Shown here in pieces: positions 1-11,030 of a stretch of DNA of 64,000 nt. The notes under the pieces are model-generated. The model worked only from the letters and a program-made list of their open reading frames with translations. It searched no databases and was not told the origin of the DNA. Numbering within the stretch: position 1 is the stretch's first letter; each line of letters starts with the position of its first letter. The DNA comes from Larix kaempferi. Taxonomy: Eukaryota; Streptophyta; Pinopsida; Pinales; Pinaceae. The position numbers and the translations under genes are program-made. The DNA lies in contig BSBM01000764.1 of the NCBI GenBank assembly GCA_027924585.1, forward strand, positions 4,040,501 through 4,104,500. The letters are read 5' to 3'.

Positions 1-231
1 TAAATAACATATATACCTACTATAGGAAAAAAAAGTTAACTTATCCCTACATTAATGCATAGAAAAAATTGGTACATGAATTGAAAATACATTAAAAATA
101 ACATAATTGAATTTTCCAACTACTACATAATTACCACAATGTTCATTTTATTTGTTGTCATTGAATTTTACATGTCTATTACATAACTATGAAAATATTC
201 ATTCATTTGTTTTCAAATTGAATTTTCTAAC
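1..231. other. AT-rich DNA, no gene seen
   Basis: Very AT-rich sequence without a convincing reading frame on either strand. It is the left flank of the solo LTR that starts at 232, and its last five bases (CTAAC) are one copy of that LTR's target-site duplication. Confidence 0.6.
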
Positions 232-521
232 TGTTAAATTTTCAGAATTTTCTTCAATCTGATCTAGGATCTTAACTGAGAGAACAACATGTACAGCATA
301 TCTACAACATATCAATCATGGAGACAATAATGCAAGCACACAAGAGACACAAAGATTTACTTGGGGAAAACCATAAAGGTGAAAAACCCCAATAACTTCC
401 TCAGAGATAGATAGAGCAATGATACAACCAACCAATAGAGATAGCCATAACCTAGCAGCAATCCTCCTCCTCCATAAGTGCGCCTCTCCTCCTTGAGAGC
501 ATGTGTGAGAAGTGAGTGAGT

Positions 522-551
522 AAATAGAGTGCCTCCCGCACTCTATTTATA
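522..551 (-). promoter_or_regulatory. LTR TATA box overlapping an 11-bp-stem palindrome
   Basis: Read on the minus strand, TATAAATAG (543-551) is followed directly by an inverted repeat. Plus-strand 522-532 (AAATAGAGTGC) pairs perfectly with 538-548 across a five-base loop. The LTRs of the full Copia element have an 11-bp palindrome at the same place with a different stem sequence. The TATA call rests on the match to the plant consensus and its position in the LTR; promoter use is inferred. Confidence 0.7.
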
Positions 552-621
552 CTTGACTTGACTTGCCTTTTTACCTAACTCATGTCGGCTCGAACTTAAC
601 CACATAACATAATGCTGAGTG

Positions 622-709
622 GGCCGACCCCCAATAGGGTGGTCTAATAACCCTTTGACCCACATGGCCGACCCCCAATAGGGTGGTCTAATAACCCTTT
701 GACCCACAT
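622..709. repeat. 44-bp tandem duplication inside the solo LTR
   Basis: Two consecutive 44-bp units (622-665 and 666-709), each starting GGCCGACCCCC, are essentially identical. A third, more diverged relative of the unit's first half follows at about 721-755. The full-length LTRs at 33338 and 39837 have only one copy of this segment, so the duplication belongs to this LTR copy. Confidence 0.85.
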
Positions 710-885
710 GACTTATACAGGGCCGACCCCAAACAAGGTGGTCTAATAACCCATCAAGTATAAGTTACGACACTTACAATATAAATGACGACACTTCCTT
801 ATAGAGGAATAATACCATCTCTATAGGAATACAATATACATATATGTGAAATACATTCCGAAGTTACATATACATCAACACTAAC

Positions 886-2150
886 TAATACATAACTATC
901 ATAATGTTCATTTCAAATATTTAATGAGGGTAAGTTAAAATTAGACATTAATAGTTATTTCAATCAACAAATGTTGAGACTTTGAGCTCACATTGAGGCT
1001 ATACATTTATATTTTTTTAACAAATAACGAATCAAGAATTGAAATTACATTTAACTTGAAATTGTTAGTAACTTAGAAAATTGCAATTAGTTAAATATGT
1101 ACATTTTAACTTGAAAATAGTGTCCAAGTGTACATTTAATTTGAAAATTGTTCCAATAACATTGAAAATTTTTACTAACTTAGAAATTTGGAAATGGTTA
1201 ATATGTACATGTTTTAACTTGAAAATAGAATCCAAGTTTACATTTCATTTGAAAATTGTTCCAATAACATTGAAATTTGTTAACAACTTTGAAATTTGAA
1301 AATAGTTAAAAAAATGTACATTTTAACATGAAAATAGAATCCAAATGTACATTTCATTTGAAAATTGTTACAATAACATTTGTTAGCCACTTGAAAATTA
1401 TTCATTTAACATGAAAATTGTTGCAAACTTTGAAATATAAATAACAAATTGATGAAATAAATAAGAATATCATTACAAATAAATAGTAAACAAATTAACT
1501 TATGCAATAGTTAAATTTTTTGGAAAATTGTTACTAATTTTGTAGTCTATATAACAATTTTTAAAAATATTATTACAAACAAAATATAATAAGACTAAAA
1601 TGAAAAAAATAGTTAGTATATAACAAATTATTAGAGAACTTGATAAAATATGATATTTAAATTATGTAGCATGTAATTCAAAAATTTATCTTGGTTGTCC
1701 CCCATTGGAATTTGTTGCACCAAATGTGCATCTTCTTCTTATCTCAAGCTTGCTCTTTGTTGTCTCATTATTTCTCTATTCTTCTCACACTCTTCATTGT
1801 CATTTTGTTGATGAGCATGCTTTCTTTGTCATTTTATTTTACTCCCCATCAAACTACAATGAAAACAAACAAATATTTCTTCAAATTGTTATAACAAACA
1901 ACAATATGTTGGTATGAAATTTTGAAATATGTCTACAAAGAAATCTTACATGTATAATGAACTCTAATTGAACAACATCAAAATCACAAATTTCTAATTG
2001 AACAACATCAAATTCACATAGCTCTAATTGAAAATAAACTAGCAATGAGTTAAATTAGTGTTGTTGATCAATTGTTTAGTGATTATATAGAGGTTGCTTG
2101 TTATTTTTATGAGGGAATGGTGGTTGGAAACATTAATTGTCCAACTCCTT
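886..2150. repeat. AT-rich region with an imperfect ~107-bp tandem repeat at about 1085-1390
   Basis: Three consecutive degenerate units start near 1090, 1196 and 1304. Each contains a GTACATTTTAACTTGAAAATAG-like core followed by TTTGAAAATTGTTCCAATAACATT-like sequence. Short frames across it are low-complexity and not credible genes. The rest of 886-2150 is AT-rich with no recognised feature. Confidence 0.6.
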
Positions 2151-2189
2151 CCTGGGTTCTTTTTTATATTTTCTTTACACAGAGAAACC

Positions 2190-2335
2190 ATTGATCGAAC
2201 AAATACCTCGATCGAGGGCTTGAACATACCTCGATCGAGATCTAGGTAAAACCCTCGATTGAGGTCCTATTTAAACCTCGATCGAGGTATCGTAAATACC
2301 TCAATCAATCAAATACCTTGATCGAGGGCCTAAAA
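2190..2335. repeat. Cluster of CTCGATCGAG palindromes
   Basis: Within about 150 bp the palindromic core CCTCGATCGAGG or a one-to-two-base variant occurs six to seven times, for example at 2207-2218, near 2229, 2253, 2276 and 2320. The motifs are spaced by roughly 20-35 bp of AT-rich sequence. A related CCTCGATCGAG plus ATCGATCG pair occurs near 3493-3515. No function is known to me. Confidence 0.6.
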
Positions 2336-2339
2336 AACA

Positions 2340-3860
2340 GGCCTTGAACCCTTTTCATTCCAGAATGAAAGTTTTGTCTGTCTTTCAAAGGCTTAAACCA
2401 TGTCATTAAATGCACATTAATGGGCGGACTTGATACCATTGGATTCGTCACTGAATACTCTATCCATATACATAAAATTTATGAATTTGTATCTTCGTAT
2501 GTCTCTTGTTTTTAAAATTCTACTAAAATTTGCTCTAAAAAACCCTACTGACAACTTCGATTGAGCTCAAAGATAAATCAACAACATTCAAAATACATAT
2601 CCAAAAAATTTGAAAAAATACACAAGCACTAGATAAGCGCATACTCTTCAAAAGGGTATTTTTAGTTTTGCAAATTGTCTAAACAATCAAAATATTTGGT
2701 GCACACACACATGTGTGCAAAACGTGACTCAAGTATTCATTGGTCAGTTTCAAAAAATAATAATAAATATAATTTTTTGAGAAAAATTAAAAGAAAAATA
2801 TGTAAGTACTAGTGCATTCTGTCTAGATCATGTTCACATATTTCATTTTTTAAAATTATTACTTTAACATTAAATTATTGTGCACACACACAAACTACTT
2901 TTTAATTGCTCTTCAAATTTTTATGTACACACATTTCATTAAATGAAAATTCGACACGATAAATGACATCAGTATATTTCGAAAAAGAAATCATTGAAAG
3001 ACAACATAATTCCCTACATTTCATTTTTTAACCGCATGTCAAAATTCATGTGGCAAATATGACTTTCGAGGGCTTCAATTTAATACATGGGTAAAATTTC
3101 TGTTTTTCATCGTCATATTTGGCCAAAATTAGTTATCCATCTTCATTGAATCACCCACACCGCATATAATCATAATCTATAGAATGCGATCTGTATACCC
3201 TTTATTGACAAAGATTTTATTACTCTGTAAAATATGGTCTGCACATAAAGTATTCAAGAGATGTTAATACTCCGTGAAATATGATTTGCACAAAAGGTAT
3301 TAACGAAGTTTGTAATGCGATCTACACATAAGATTTTGACAGAGTTTGAAATACTCTATAGAATTATGATTTACACATACATTGTTTTGATAAGAGTTTG
3401 TATCACATACACTACACAGCTCTTACTTCACTTGTAGTTCTGCATTTAGTATTTGGCAACATTACCAGTTGATATGACTCTGCACATTGTCCTCGATCGA
3501 GTTTATATCGATCGTTGCCTCTCTACATCTACCACGTTATGCAAACTCTGCATCTGAAATGAGAAAAAATCCTTGCATTAGCGATCTCTGCATTTATTGA
3601 TAGCAAGTCTTTGCACATAACTGCAATCCCTAAATTATATGATGAGTGGTCTCAGTATCGTTTGATAAGGGTCAGATGATAGCGATCTCAGTGTATTGAG
3701 TATAGTTGTTTGCTTGTATACGCTCCTTGTATACTTATCTTTATATATTTTTATTTGCATAGGGTTGTAAGCATGTATATGACTATCTTTGCAATTATAT
3801 TATGACGTGAATATAGATCTTTGTTGAGAGTGAATCTCCTTAGGATAAAGTGATCTTAGT
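2340..3860. other. AT-rich DNA with degenerate short repeats, no gene seen
   Basis: No convincing coding frame is present. Around 3220-3420 a degenerate unit of roughly 50-60 bp recurs about four times; each has an ACTCTGTAAAATATG-like part followed by a TCTGCACATAA-like part. Otherwise the stretch shows no recognised feature. Confidence 0.5.
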
Positions 3861-3865
3861 ATAGC

Positions 3866-4400
3866 TTTTTGTTGGTTTGAAAATATATATATATATATTA
3901 CCTTTAAAAGGTGTTGCAATGTCCTCCTATTTTTCCAAGTTAATAAGAACGTAATCCTTGATTTAGAAGGTCATAATGTTAAGATGGTAAATGGTAAACA
4001 TACATATTCTGTATAATGTTAACTTGTATTCAATATTTTTTTTTGTTGGTTTGAATATATAAATATAATTATATATTTTACCTTTAAAAGGTGCTGCAAT
4101 ATCCTCCTATTTTTCCAAGTTAATAAGAACATAAGCCTTGATTTAGAAGGTCATAGTGTTAAGATGGTAAATAGTAAAAATACATATTATGTATAAGGTT
4201 AATTTGTATTCAATATTGCTTTTTGTTTGTTTAAATATATATATAGATATAATTATATATTTTACCTTTAAAAGGTGTTGCAATATCCTCCTATGTTCCC
4301 AAATTAGTAAGAACGTAAATCTTGATTTAGAAGGTTATAGTGTTAAGATGGTAAAGAGTAAACATATGCATTAATTTGTACTAAGATGGTATGATGTTAA
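3866..4400. repeat. ~182-bp tandem repeat, three copies
   Basis: Three head-to-tail copies are anchored by the palindromic motif ACCTTTAAAAGGT at 3900, 4080 and 4264, giving periods of 180 and 184 bp. Each copy continues through TGCAATRTCCTCCTAT, AAGAACGTAA and TTAGAAGGTCATA-like blocks and an AT microsatellite that varies in length. The copies are roughly 85-90% alike by eye. The array looks like a local satellite; no coding function is supported. Confidence 0.85.
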
Positions 4401-4931
4401 CTTTTATTCAATAATAGTGTCAAAGGAAATTAAAGACATTATATTTATATTTATGTATAAGTCCAATAAGGGATGTCACCCTTAGGGATAATCCTAAATC
4501 TACTTAGTGGGTGTAAGTGGTGGAGGAAGGGTTTGACCATGTTTTGTTTTTGAGTAATATCCATGAATCATTAAAGAAAAATGGTGTCTTATGTTATACG
4601 AGAATAAGAATTCCCTTGATAATATAATCTCTACCCTAGTCGATTCATTGCCATCCCGGGGGTGGCCTCTCGATGGCAGAAATATACATCAGACAGATAG
4701 CCAATTTGGTTGGGAGGAAAGTCGCAGTCAAACCTTCTGTCGCCTTAGTGTACTTTCCTCAGATGAGTATTCCTCATTATTATATTGTTATTTGAAGATG
4801 TCAAGTTTATAAGGAAGGTAATTGTCATGATGTCCCCTTGTTAATCAATTTCATTCTTGTATATGAATGTTATGGGATATTGATTATAATACTAGTGTGT
4901 GACAAATGGAGCACGCTTATACCTATGCTTG
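4400..4931. other. Left flank of the giant Gypsy element
   Basis: No gene is seen. The segment from about 4845 to 4925 is clearly similar to about 27522-27605 on the other side of the Gypsy element: both contain TTTCATTCTTGTAT and GATATTGATT in the same order and spacing. The insertion site was therefore repetitive, or a segment of the flank is duplicated. Confidence 0.55.
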
Positions 4932-6487
4932 TGTTGATTGCTTATATTGTTCTTGAGGTTTTCTAGAAATACCTAGGTTCTGCGTGGTTTAGGGAACCAA
5001 CAAAACCTCCTTTTCACCGGCCCTTTCAGCAACAGTCTACGAGCAGACTGAGGTCTCACCCGAGGTGAAGTAATGGGGAGGTTCTAGAATCAGGTTTCCA
5101 CAACCAGGTGATGAGTGCTTAACAGACTGGCGAGTAGCGTGCTACATGACTCGGGCTACGAACTGGGGACTGCACGAAGTTCACCTTCTTCACGGTTAAC
5201 ACTTATACACTAGCGCATCATCCATGGACTACGCAGCTCGGAACGACTCTTCGACAATAGGACAGTGCAACTGAGACTGCACTCTCTCTTTGGTACTTAA
5301 CCACTTCAATGGACTTTACTTAGTGTAAGTTATGCATTCAACAACATAATGGATTGCAAGCCTTGCTAACTTATACACTATAACAACAACACTGTAACTG
5401 CGCACTTTTGGTGTCGCGATCAAGGAATCGCACTATATAGACTTCGTTGGCTAAGTGTTTACCCGATTAACTTATGCATTCATCTGACTTAGAAATATTG
5501 GTGCATTTGACATTCATTCACACATGTTGTTAATTAACATATTATCCGCATCTTTTATCCTTATGGCGAAGACATATAAAAGCAAGAACACATGCATTCA
5601 TAAACACGATCGTAACCATTCATACAAGTAAATACACAGATATAATGCATAATCAATCACATAACACAAAATTTAACATGGTTCACCCCTAGGATGGGAG
5701 CTACATCCGCAGGAACTATTGATTATATTATCAATGGGAAGGGTTTCAACAGTTCCAGTCTGCGCACACAACTGCAAACTCTCTTCTCTCTCAGTAGGTC
5801 ACTGCGCACACAACTGCAGAGCCTCTTACAATAAGTCTCTCCACAAAGATCAATATTCTTTATCACAAAAACAGAGATTAATTAACCCTTTCACTTACAA
5901 AAAGTGCTCTTTTATAGACTATGCCCTTAGGTCACGTTTATTACAATCATGGCGGGCCAAAACCCTAAGGTTACCCAAAAATGGTGTAGTTACTCGCCAC
6001 CCTTCCTATTGCCATCGACAGCTTTCTCCACTCGCTTCAGGCCCCCTTGTTGGGCCACTCGTGGCTCACACGACCTTCTGACAACCGCAGTCATCATAAA
6101 ATGGTTACAACAGCATCGTGGTTTATCACTTTCTGTCCCTTTAGCCTTGCTGCCGCCGTCTACCCATGGCTTAGCCTTTAACCGTTTCCTGCCACTCTCT
6201 CTGGCAGGTCACTTTCCTTTATCTCCACTCTGCTCCTTACCCAACTGCCGGGAAGCCTGGAGTCGCTTACCCAAAACAGGTTGCTTTCATAGCTCGACCT
6301 TCCTTTACACTCTTTTTCCAAAAGAGTTGTTGCATTGGCACTGCCAATCAGCATAACTTCGCATCTTTGACTACACAATCTCAACTGCGCAAACCCCAAA
6401 ACTATGCCATCTAACTTTGCAGCCCGAACTACGCAGTTTCCAAAACTGTTTTTCATCAAGCTGTGCCAACTTAGGCTATGCCCAACA
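4932..6487 (-). repeat. 3' LTR of the giant Gypsy element
   Basis: The 1556-bp LTR starts TGTTGATTGC and ends GCCCAACA. It aligns along nearly its whole length with 25768-27301. On the minus strand a TATAAAAG box lies at 5909-5917, followed by a short CACTT/AAGTG hairpin (about 5893-5907), and both are conserved in the other LTR. Just inside the LTR, minus strand TAGGGGCC (6488-6495) is the likely polypurine primer for plus-strand synthesis, though it is a weak one. Confidence 0.85.
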
Positions 6488-6499
6488 GGCCCCTAACAC

Positions 6500-9337
6500 T
6501 TACTTGTGGATCATCCTCGATCCACTTTCATCGGCCAACTTTGACTGTGCTTATTTGGAGGTACTTAGTTTTGCAGTGAAAGTGTGCAAAGTAACGGCGA
6601 GCACCGCAACCGTTATCTGTTCCTTGTTCTCAAATTCCTTAACTGTCTCCAGCATCACCTGCGAGACCTACTTTTGGGCTTGTTCTTTCAGTGTGCCCTC
6701 TATTGTTTGAAGTTCAACGAAATTCTAATCAATTTGTTGCATTAGTGCCATCCCTTCATCCTCTATGGGTTCTAACTTTGCTAAAGTGAAAACCTCTCTT
6801 TCCCTTAGCACCGTCAACTCCTTTTGCATCTCTTTTACCTCATTAAAATTTTGCATCATTTCAATCGCCAACAAAGTCTTCATTTCTACGTTTGCATCGT
6901 CAATTGCCTTCTTCCTTTGTTGTAGATCCCCTTTCAACTGCATAAGCTCTGGATCCTCATTCAATCCATCCAACATTGTATTTGCTTCTTCTAGCAAATT
7001 TTTACACTTTGCCACCTCGGTCGAAATGTTGTCTAACATGGCCCTTACCGCTTCAGTTGGAGCGCTCTTATCCGGTGGGGTACTTGGTTGTCTAGCCTCC
7101 AAGTCTACAATCTTCCCTTGATAGGAAATCTCCATTTCCATCATTTTTGTGGTAAGGGATTCCACTTTGGCCCCAATATTATGATTGTATCTTCAACATT
7201 TGCTTCTTCTTCACACTTGTCAATCTTGGCTCACACCATTGATACTGTTTCTTTGAGTTTGCGGTTCCTTTCTTGAGCCTCAAACAATTCCCTAGTGTTC
7301 CGCGCTGATTCTTGTTTCAGCTCGTCGAGTTTTTTCCACAACTGGACATTCTGATCATAGGAGGTGATCCTTTTTCGTGAATGTCCTCTACAATCTGCAT
7401 GTGCAAATTTTTCAAGTCCTCAATTGGTAATGACCCAATGTTGAGGTCAAAATGTTCTAAGTTCTTTGCTGCTTCAGCTACCTTATCATTTGGAAAAATA
7501 AGGTGAGCAGGTTCAATATCCGCCACCCAAGGGTGCACGCTCAAATTAGCGGATTGCCTCTTCTTCCTGCTTGAGCCACCTATCTTTCCTTCTGAGTTCG
7601 ATTCTCAGACCAAGTCCTGCTGGCTTGTCTAAGCTACGCGACCATTGTTTTTACTGTTTCGACCGCTTGAAGGAGGCTTAGCTGCATCTCTTCTTGTTTT
7701 GTCTCTTTCTCCGCATGTGTTTCTTCCCATATTTCCTGCACCTTTGTAGCAATGGTTTCACAATCGTCTATGTGCAGTATCAGCACCAATTTAGGCTTAT
7801 TAGCCTTCTGCTTCTTATGTTGGCCTATTCCGGATGAAGGGCTCACAGTTTCTTTTCTCTTCTCTCTCGCCTGGCCTTCTGGATTGTCCTGCATAACTCC
7901 TTCTTCCTCGTCAATAGGTGTGGGTGTGACTTTGTCCTTATCCTTGTCTTTATCTGTATCTTTGTCCTCCTTGGAGTCGGACTTGACCTCAACTGGTTGG
8001 TCCACTTTCCATTCTGTTGGCCATTCCTCTATCATCTGCTCGATTTTCTCAGCATCCAGCTGATAGAATCCTGGATACCATAGCTCTATATTCGTATCAT
8101 CCCTGGGCTGAATGTACATTCTATGTATATCAGCCATGAATCTCAGTTTCCTTTTGTATGCATCTGTCAACGGCTGTGAGATTCGTGGTGTTCGCCGAAT
8201 CACATCAGACAATTGCTCGTAATATGTGTAAAATACTTCATTGATTTGTCATTTCTTGGAGGACTGCACGTTTTCCCATAAGTTAGCGAAGTGTGTTCCC
8301 CGGCATTGCCGTGAGAGAAATAGAACACATTAGTAGCCAACCAGCTCTTTCCACCCGACGAAGGCAATTAGTATTAATAACCAATTGTAGTGGAACGAAG
8401 TTCCCTTGTCCTAAGTTTCTTGGACATCATCCAGAAACTCGTTCAGCAAGTGCTGCGCCTAGTTGTAAGAGGTGTTGTTCTTCGTCTTAGATGCGAGTAG
8501 GATTGTTGCACCCAACACCTCTAGTGGTCAGCATTTGTGCAGTATCTTCCCTGCGAGTAGTTGAACTGTGAATCATGTAGCTTCATCCTTGATATTGGTT
8601 GTAGGGAAGCCACGTTTAAACCTGATCACGCCAAATTATTCCATGATTTTGGAGGCAATCTCTTTTTCTTGTCCTTTTCCTACAAATGGTTTTGCAGGGT
8701 CTTTGCCTCTCTTATTAAGCATTGTGATGTAATATATCATATCGATATTTATATCAACTCTTATGTCCAACCGTAGATATCCTTCATGTATACGGGAAAG
8801 CAATGTGCGCACTACTGCATTAAGTTCTGGGCTCCTTTCGAAGTGCGGGATGAACTATAAGTTAATCAACCCGGATGTTTCAAGCCCTTTCAGCCAATCT
8901 TGCACAAATAGAGTTTCAACACCAGATTGCTCATCAACCTAGTGACGCATATATTGGTCCAGTTGAAACTATTTGAACTTCTTTAGCTTCGATTGTCCTC
9001 CTTCGAGCAAGTTGTGGTCTTCAAACTTGCAGTATTCCACTTTCCCTAGAAGGTCTCCTACAACCCTGACCTGACTGGATATGGGCAGTAGCGAAATTTC
9101 ATAAACAACATTTTTCTCAAGGTCGATAACTGGTGTATCATCTCGCTGAGGTGGAATGTATTCGTGCAAGAGATGGATGGGTTGTTCTTGGGTCACGACT
9201 GGTGTTTGTGGCTTTGCTACCTTTGGCTCTTCCTGCTTTGTATCCTAGTGCTTATATTTCTTCATCTCTGCATGTCTTACAGAGCTGCGGGATGAGGTTC
9301 CTTTCTCCACTATGGACTTCTCGGCAGGTGTCGACAT
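6500..9337 (-). pseudogene. Extra ORF downstream of integrase in the giant Gypsy element (broken)
   Basis: A reading frame of about 940 codons lies between integrase and the 3' LTR. A likely start ATG is at 9337 (protein begins MSTPAEKS), and one frame stays largely open to about 6725, probably on to 6500, with roughly ten stops and a local frameshift near 7317-7544. Parts seen in order are a Lys/Ser-rich N-terminus, a conserved-looking middle (about 8960-8230), a block starting MSDVIRRTPR (8212), a Lys-Asp repeat (near 7960), and a C-terminal heptad-rich segment (7165-6560) that should form coiled coil. I do not recognise the family. The position matches the env-like or additional ORFs of Athila/Tat elements; no signal peptide or clear membrane segment is visible. 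Function unknown. Confidence 0.65.
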
Positions 9338-10164
9338 GACTCCCTTACACCCTGACTGCTTGAATATCTTTAACACTTTGTCAATGGTGACTCGTTCACT
9401 CATTCACTTGCAGAATGCTCAGCTCTCTAGATGTTAAAGTTCTGAATTCACACACAGACGACATAGAATTTTTGGTAAAACGCACAAGTGCTTGGCTGAT
9501 GGCTATTTATAGATCCTGCCGGTATGGAATGTGTCGATCAATCATTATTGGAATAGTTAATGTCTCGTGCTTCTGCCAGATCTCCCCTGAGATCTCGGTC
9601 TTGTCGACCAATCATTATCTCTAAGTCAATGATGTTTCCTTAATTGCTGAAAGGCGTCGGTGCTGCAAGGATGTTAAATTAGTTAAGTCAACGATTAATT
9701 ATGAATCCTCTTAGCCAGGTCTCAGTGAGATCTCGGTCACTTCGCTCTTTATTATGCTCAAATAGCCAGATTTTCTTTTAATGCACAATTTTTTCGGTGC
9801 CTCCATTTTGGATAACGACCCACTAACCGACCGAAAATTGTGACGGTTATCTTTTTCTGTCGTGATGTGCTGGCAGTTCTGACAAAATATTCTTGCATGG
9901 ATCTTCTGTGCACGTCTGCTTTTCCCATTTTAACTTCGCAGTTGTGCTTCTAACCCATGCCTCACATCATAGGTTCTCGTTTTTTGTAGTTTTTATGTCC
10001 CATTTGATCTGCAAAGGTACATTTTGAGCTTTACAACTACGCGGTGCTATTTTTCTTCATACTGGTCGTTGCATCCATCCTGTTTCTTTTGACCTGCGCG
10101 GCTTCCTTTTGAACTTCGCAACTGTGCATTTCTGCTTCTTCTTTTTTTCTTTTTGCTCTGCGTA
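9338..10164. other. Spacer between integrase and the extra ORF
   Basis: About 0.8 kb of Gypsy-internal sequence with no sustained frame on either strand. It may hold a subgenomic promoter or splice acceptor for the downstream ORF, but nothing specific is visible. Confidence 0.4.
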
Positions 10165-10515
10165 GAGATATTTCACTAAGTGTTCTGCAAAGTAGGACTA
10201 TCCCGATAGGATTTTATCCTACTTCCATTAACCAATCCTGGTAGGTTGTCTCCAGCTAATGTAGCTAACTGACTGCGCCACCATTAGTAACATGCACAAC
10301 AGTATATAGGCCAAGCCAATGCATTTTAAATTTGCCAGGAAATTTCATGAAGTTGCTATCATACAGGAGGACAAGGTCACCTACCTGAAAGGACTTATTC
10401 TTGATGTGGCGATCATGCCATGCTTTTTCTCTGTCCTTCTGCACTTGCTGGTGAAATCCTGCGATAAAGCGATCCTCTTCCAATCCAACCAAGTGTAGAA
10501 GCCTTTCTTGCAATG
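10165..10515 (-). pseudogene. Integrase C-terminal part of the giant Gypsy element
   Basis: This is the 3' portion of the integrase gene, separated from the rest (17413-18314) by the Copia insertion. The protein contains KAWHDRHIK, QVGDLVLLYDS, FPGKF and HWLGLYTV, the usual post-core module of plant Gypsy integrases. A one-base shift near 10265 precedes the terminal LPGLVNGSR block. No chromodomain follows. The bases TTTCT at 10516-10520 are one copy of the Copia target duplication. Confidence 0.85.
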
Positions 10516-10520
10516 TTTCT

Positions 10521-11030
10521 TGGTAAGTTTAGCCTAATTTCACAAGCAAGATCACTGAAAGAAACACAATCACAAGATAGCACAAGATAGACAAAGATTT
10601 ACCTTGGTAAACCCTCATGGGGTAGAAAACCCAGCAAAGCTTTTCTCAATATAGATAATCAACCCAATACAAGATGTAGTCCTCAACAAGAGATCCTTCT
10701 CCTCCTATGCAGACCTCTCTCTCTCCTATGCGCAATACACAAGTGAGTGAATGAATGAGATGAATGAGGAACACACCTCCTCTATTTATACTCATGTTCT
10801 AACTAACTTTTCACCCTAATGGGGCCGACCTCTCCCAAGAGTCTCTAATAACCCCTAAATAGCTAACTTAGGGCTGACCTCACATGGGAGATCTAATAAC
10901 CCTAGTTACCACACTTCCCCGGAGGAATAAACATCTCCGGATATACAATAGGGTCTCTACGGAGGAATGAAACATCACCGAAATAATAAAGTACAAATAT
11001 AATATTCTTAGAAGTTACAATATTTCAACA
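10521..11030 (-). repeat. 3' LTR of the nested Copia element
   Basis: This 510-bp LTR matches 16906-17407 closely. The terminal dinucleotide is intact at the right (TTTCAACA), while the left end reads TGGTAAG instead of TGTTAAG. Minus-strand TATAAATAG lies within 10784-10796, as in the other LTR. Confidence 0.92.

Larger units (their letters stand above)
232..880 (-). mobile_element. Solo LTR of a Copia element (same family as the element at 33338-40442)
   Basis: The 649-bp block begins TGTTAAATTT and ends ACATCAACA. It is the reverse complement of the LTRs at 33338-33943 and 39837-40442, although clearly diverged from them. It is flanked by a perfect 5-bp duplication, CTAAC at 227-231 and 881-885. 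No internal region lies next to it, so it is best read as a solo LTR left by recombination between the two LTRs of an older insertion. Its orientation is opposite to the full element further right. It carries a TATA box and palindrome (522-551) and a 44-bp tandem duplication (622-709). Confidence 0.93.

Noticed and set aside
5719-7276. Plus-strand frames of 60-135 codons in and beside the Gypsy LTR
   Set aside because: They are antisense to the LTR or to the extra Gypsy ORF; none has recognisable features, and the two LTR copies do not keep the same frames.
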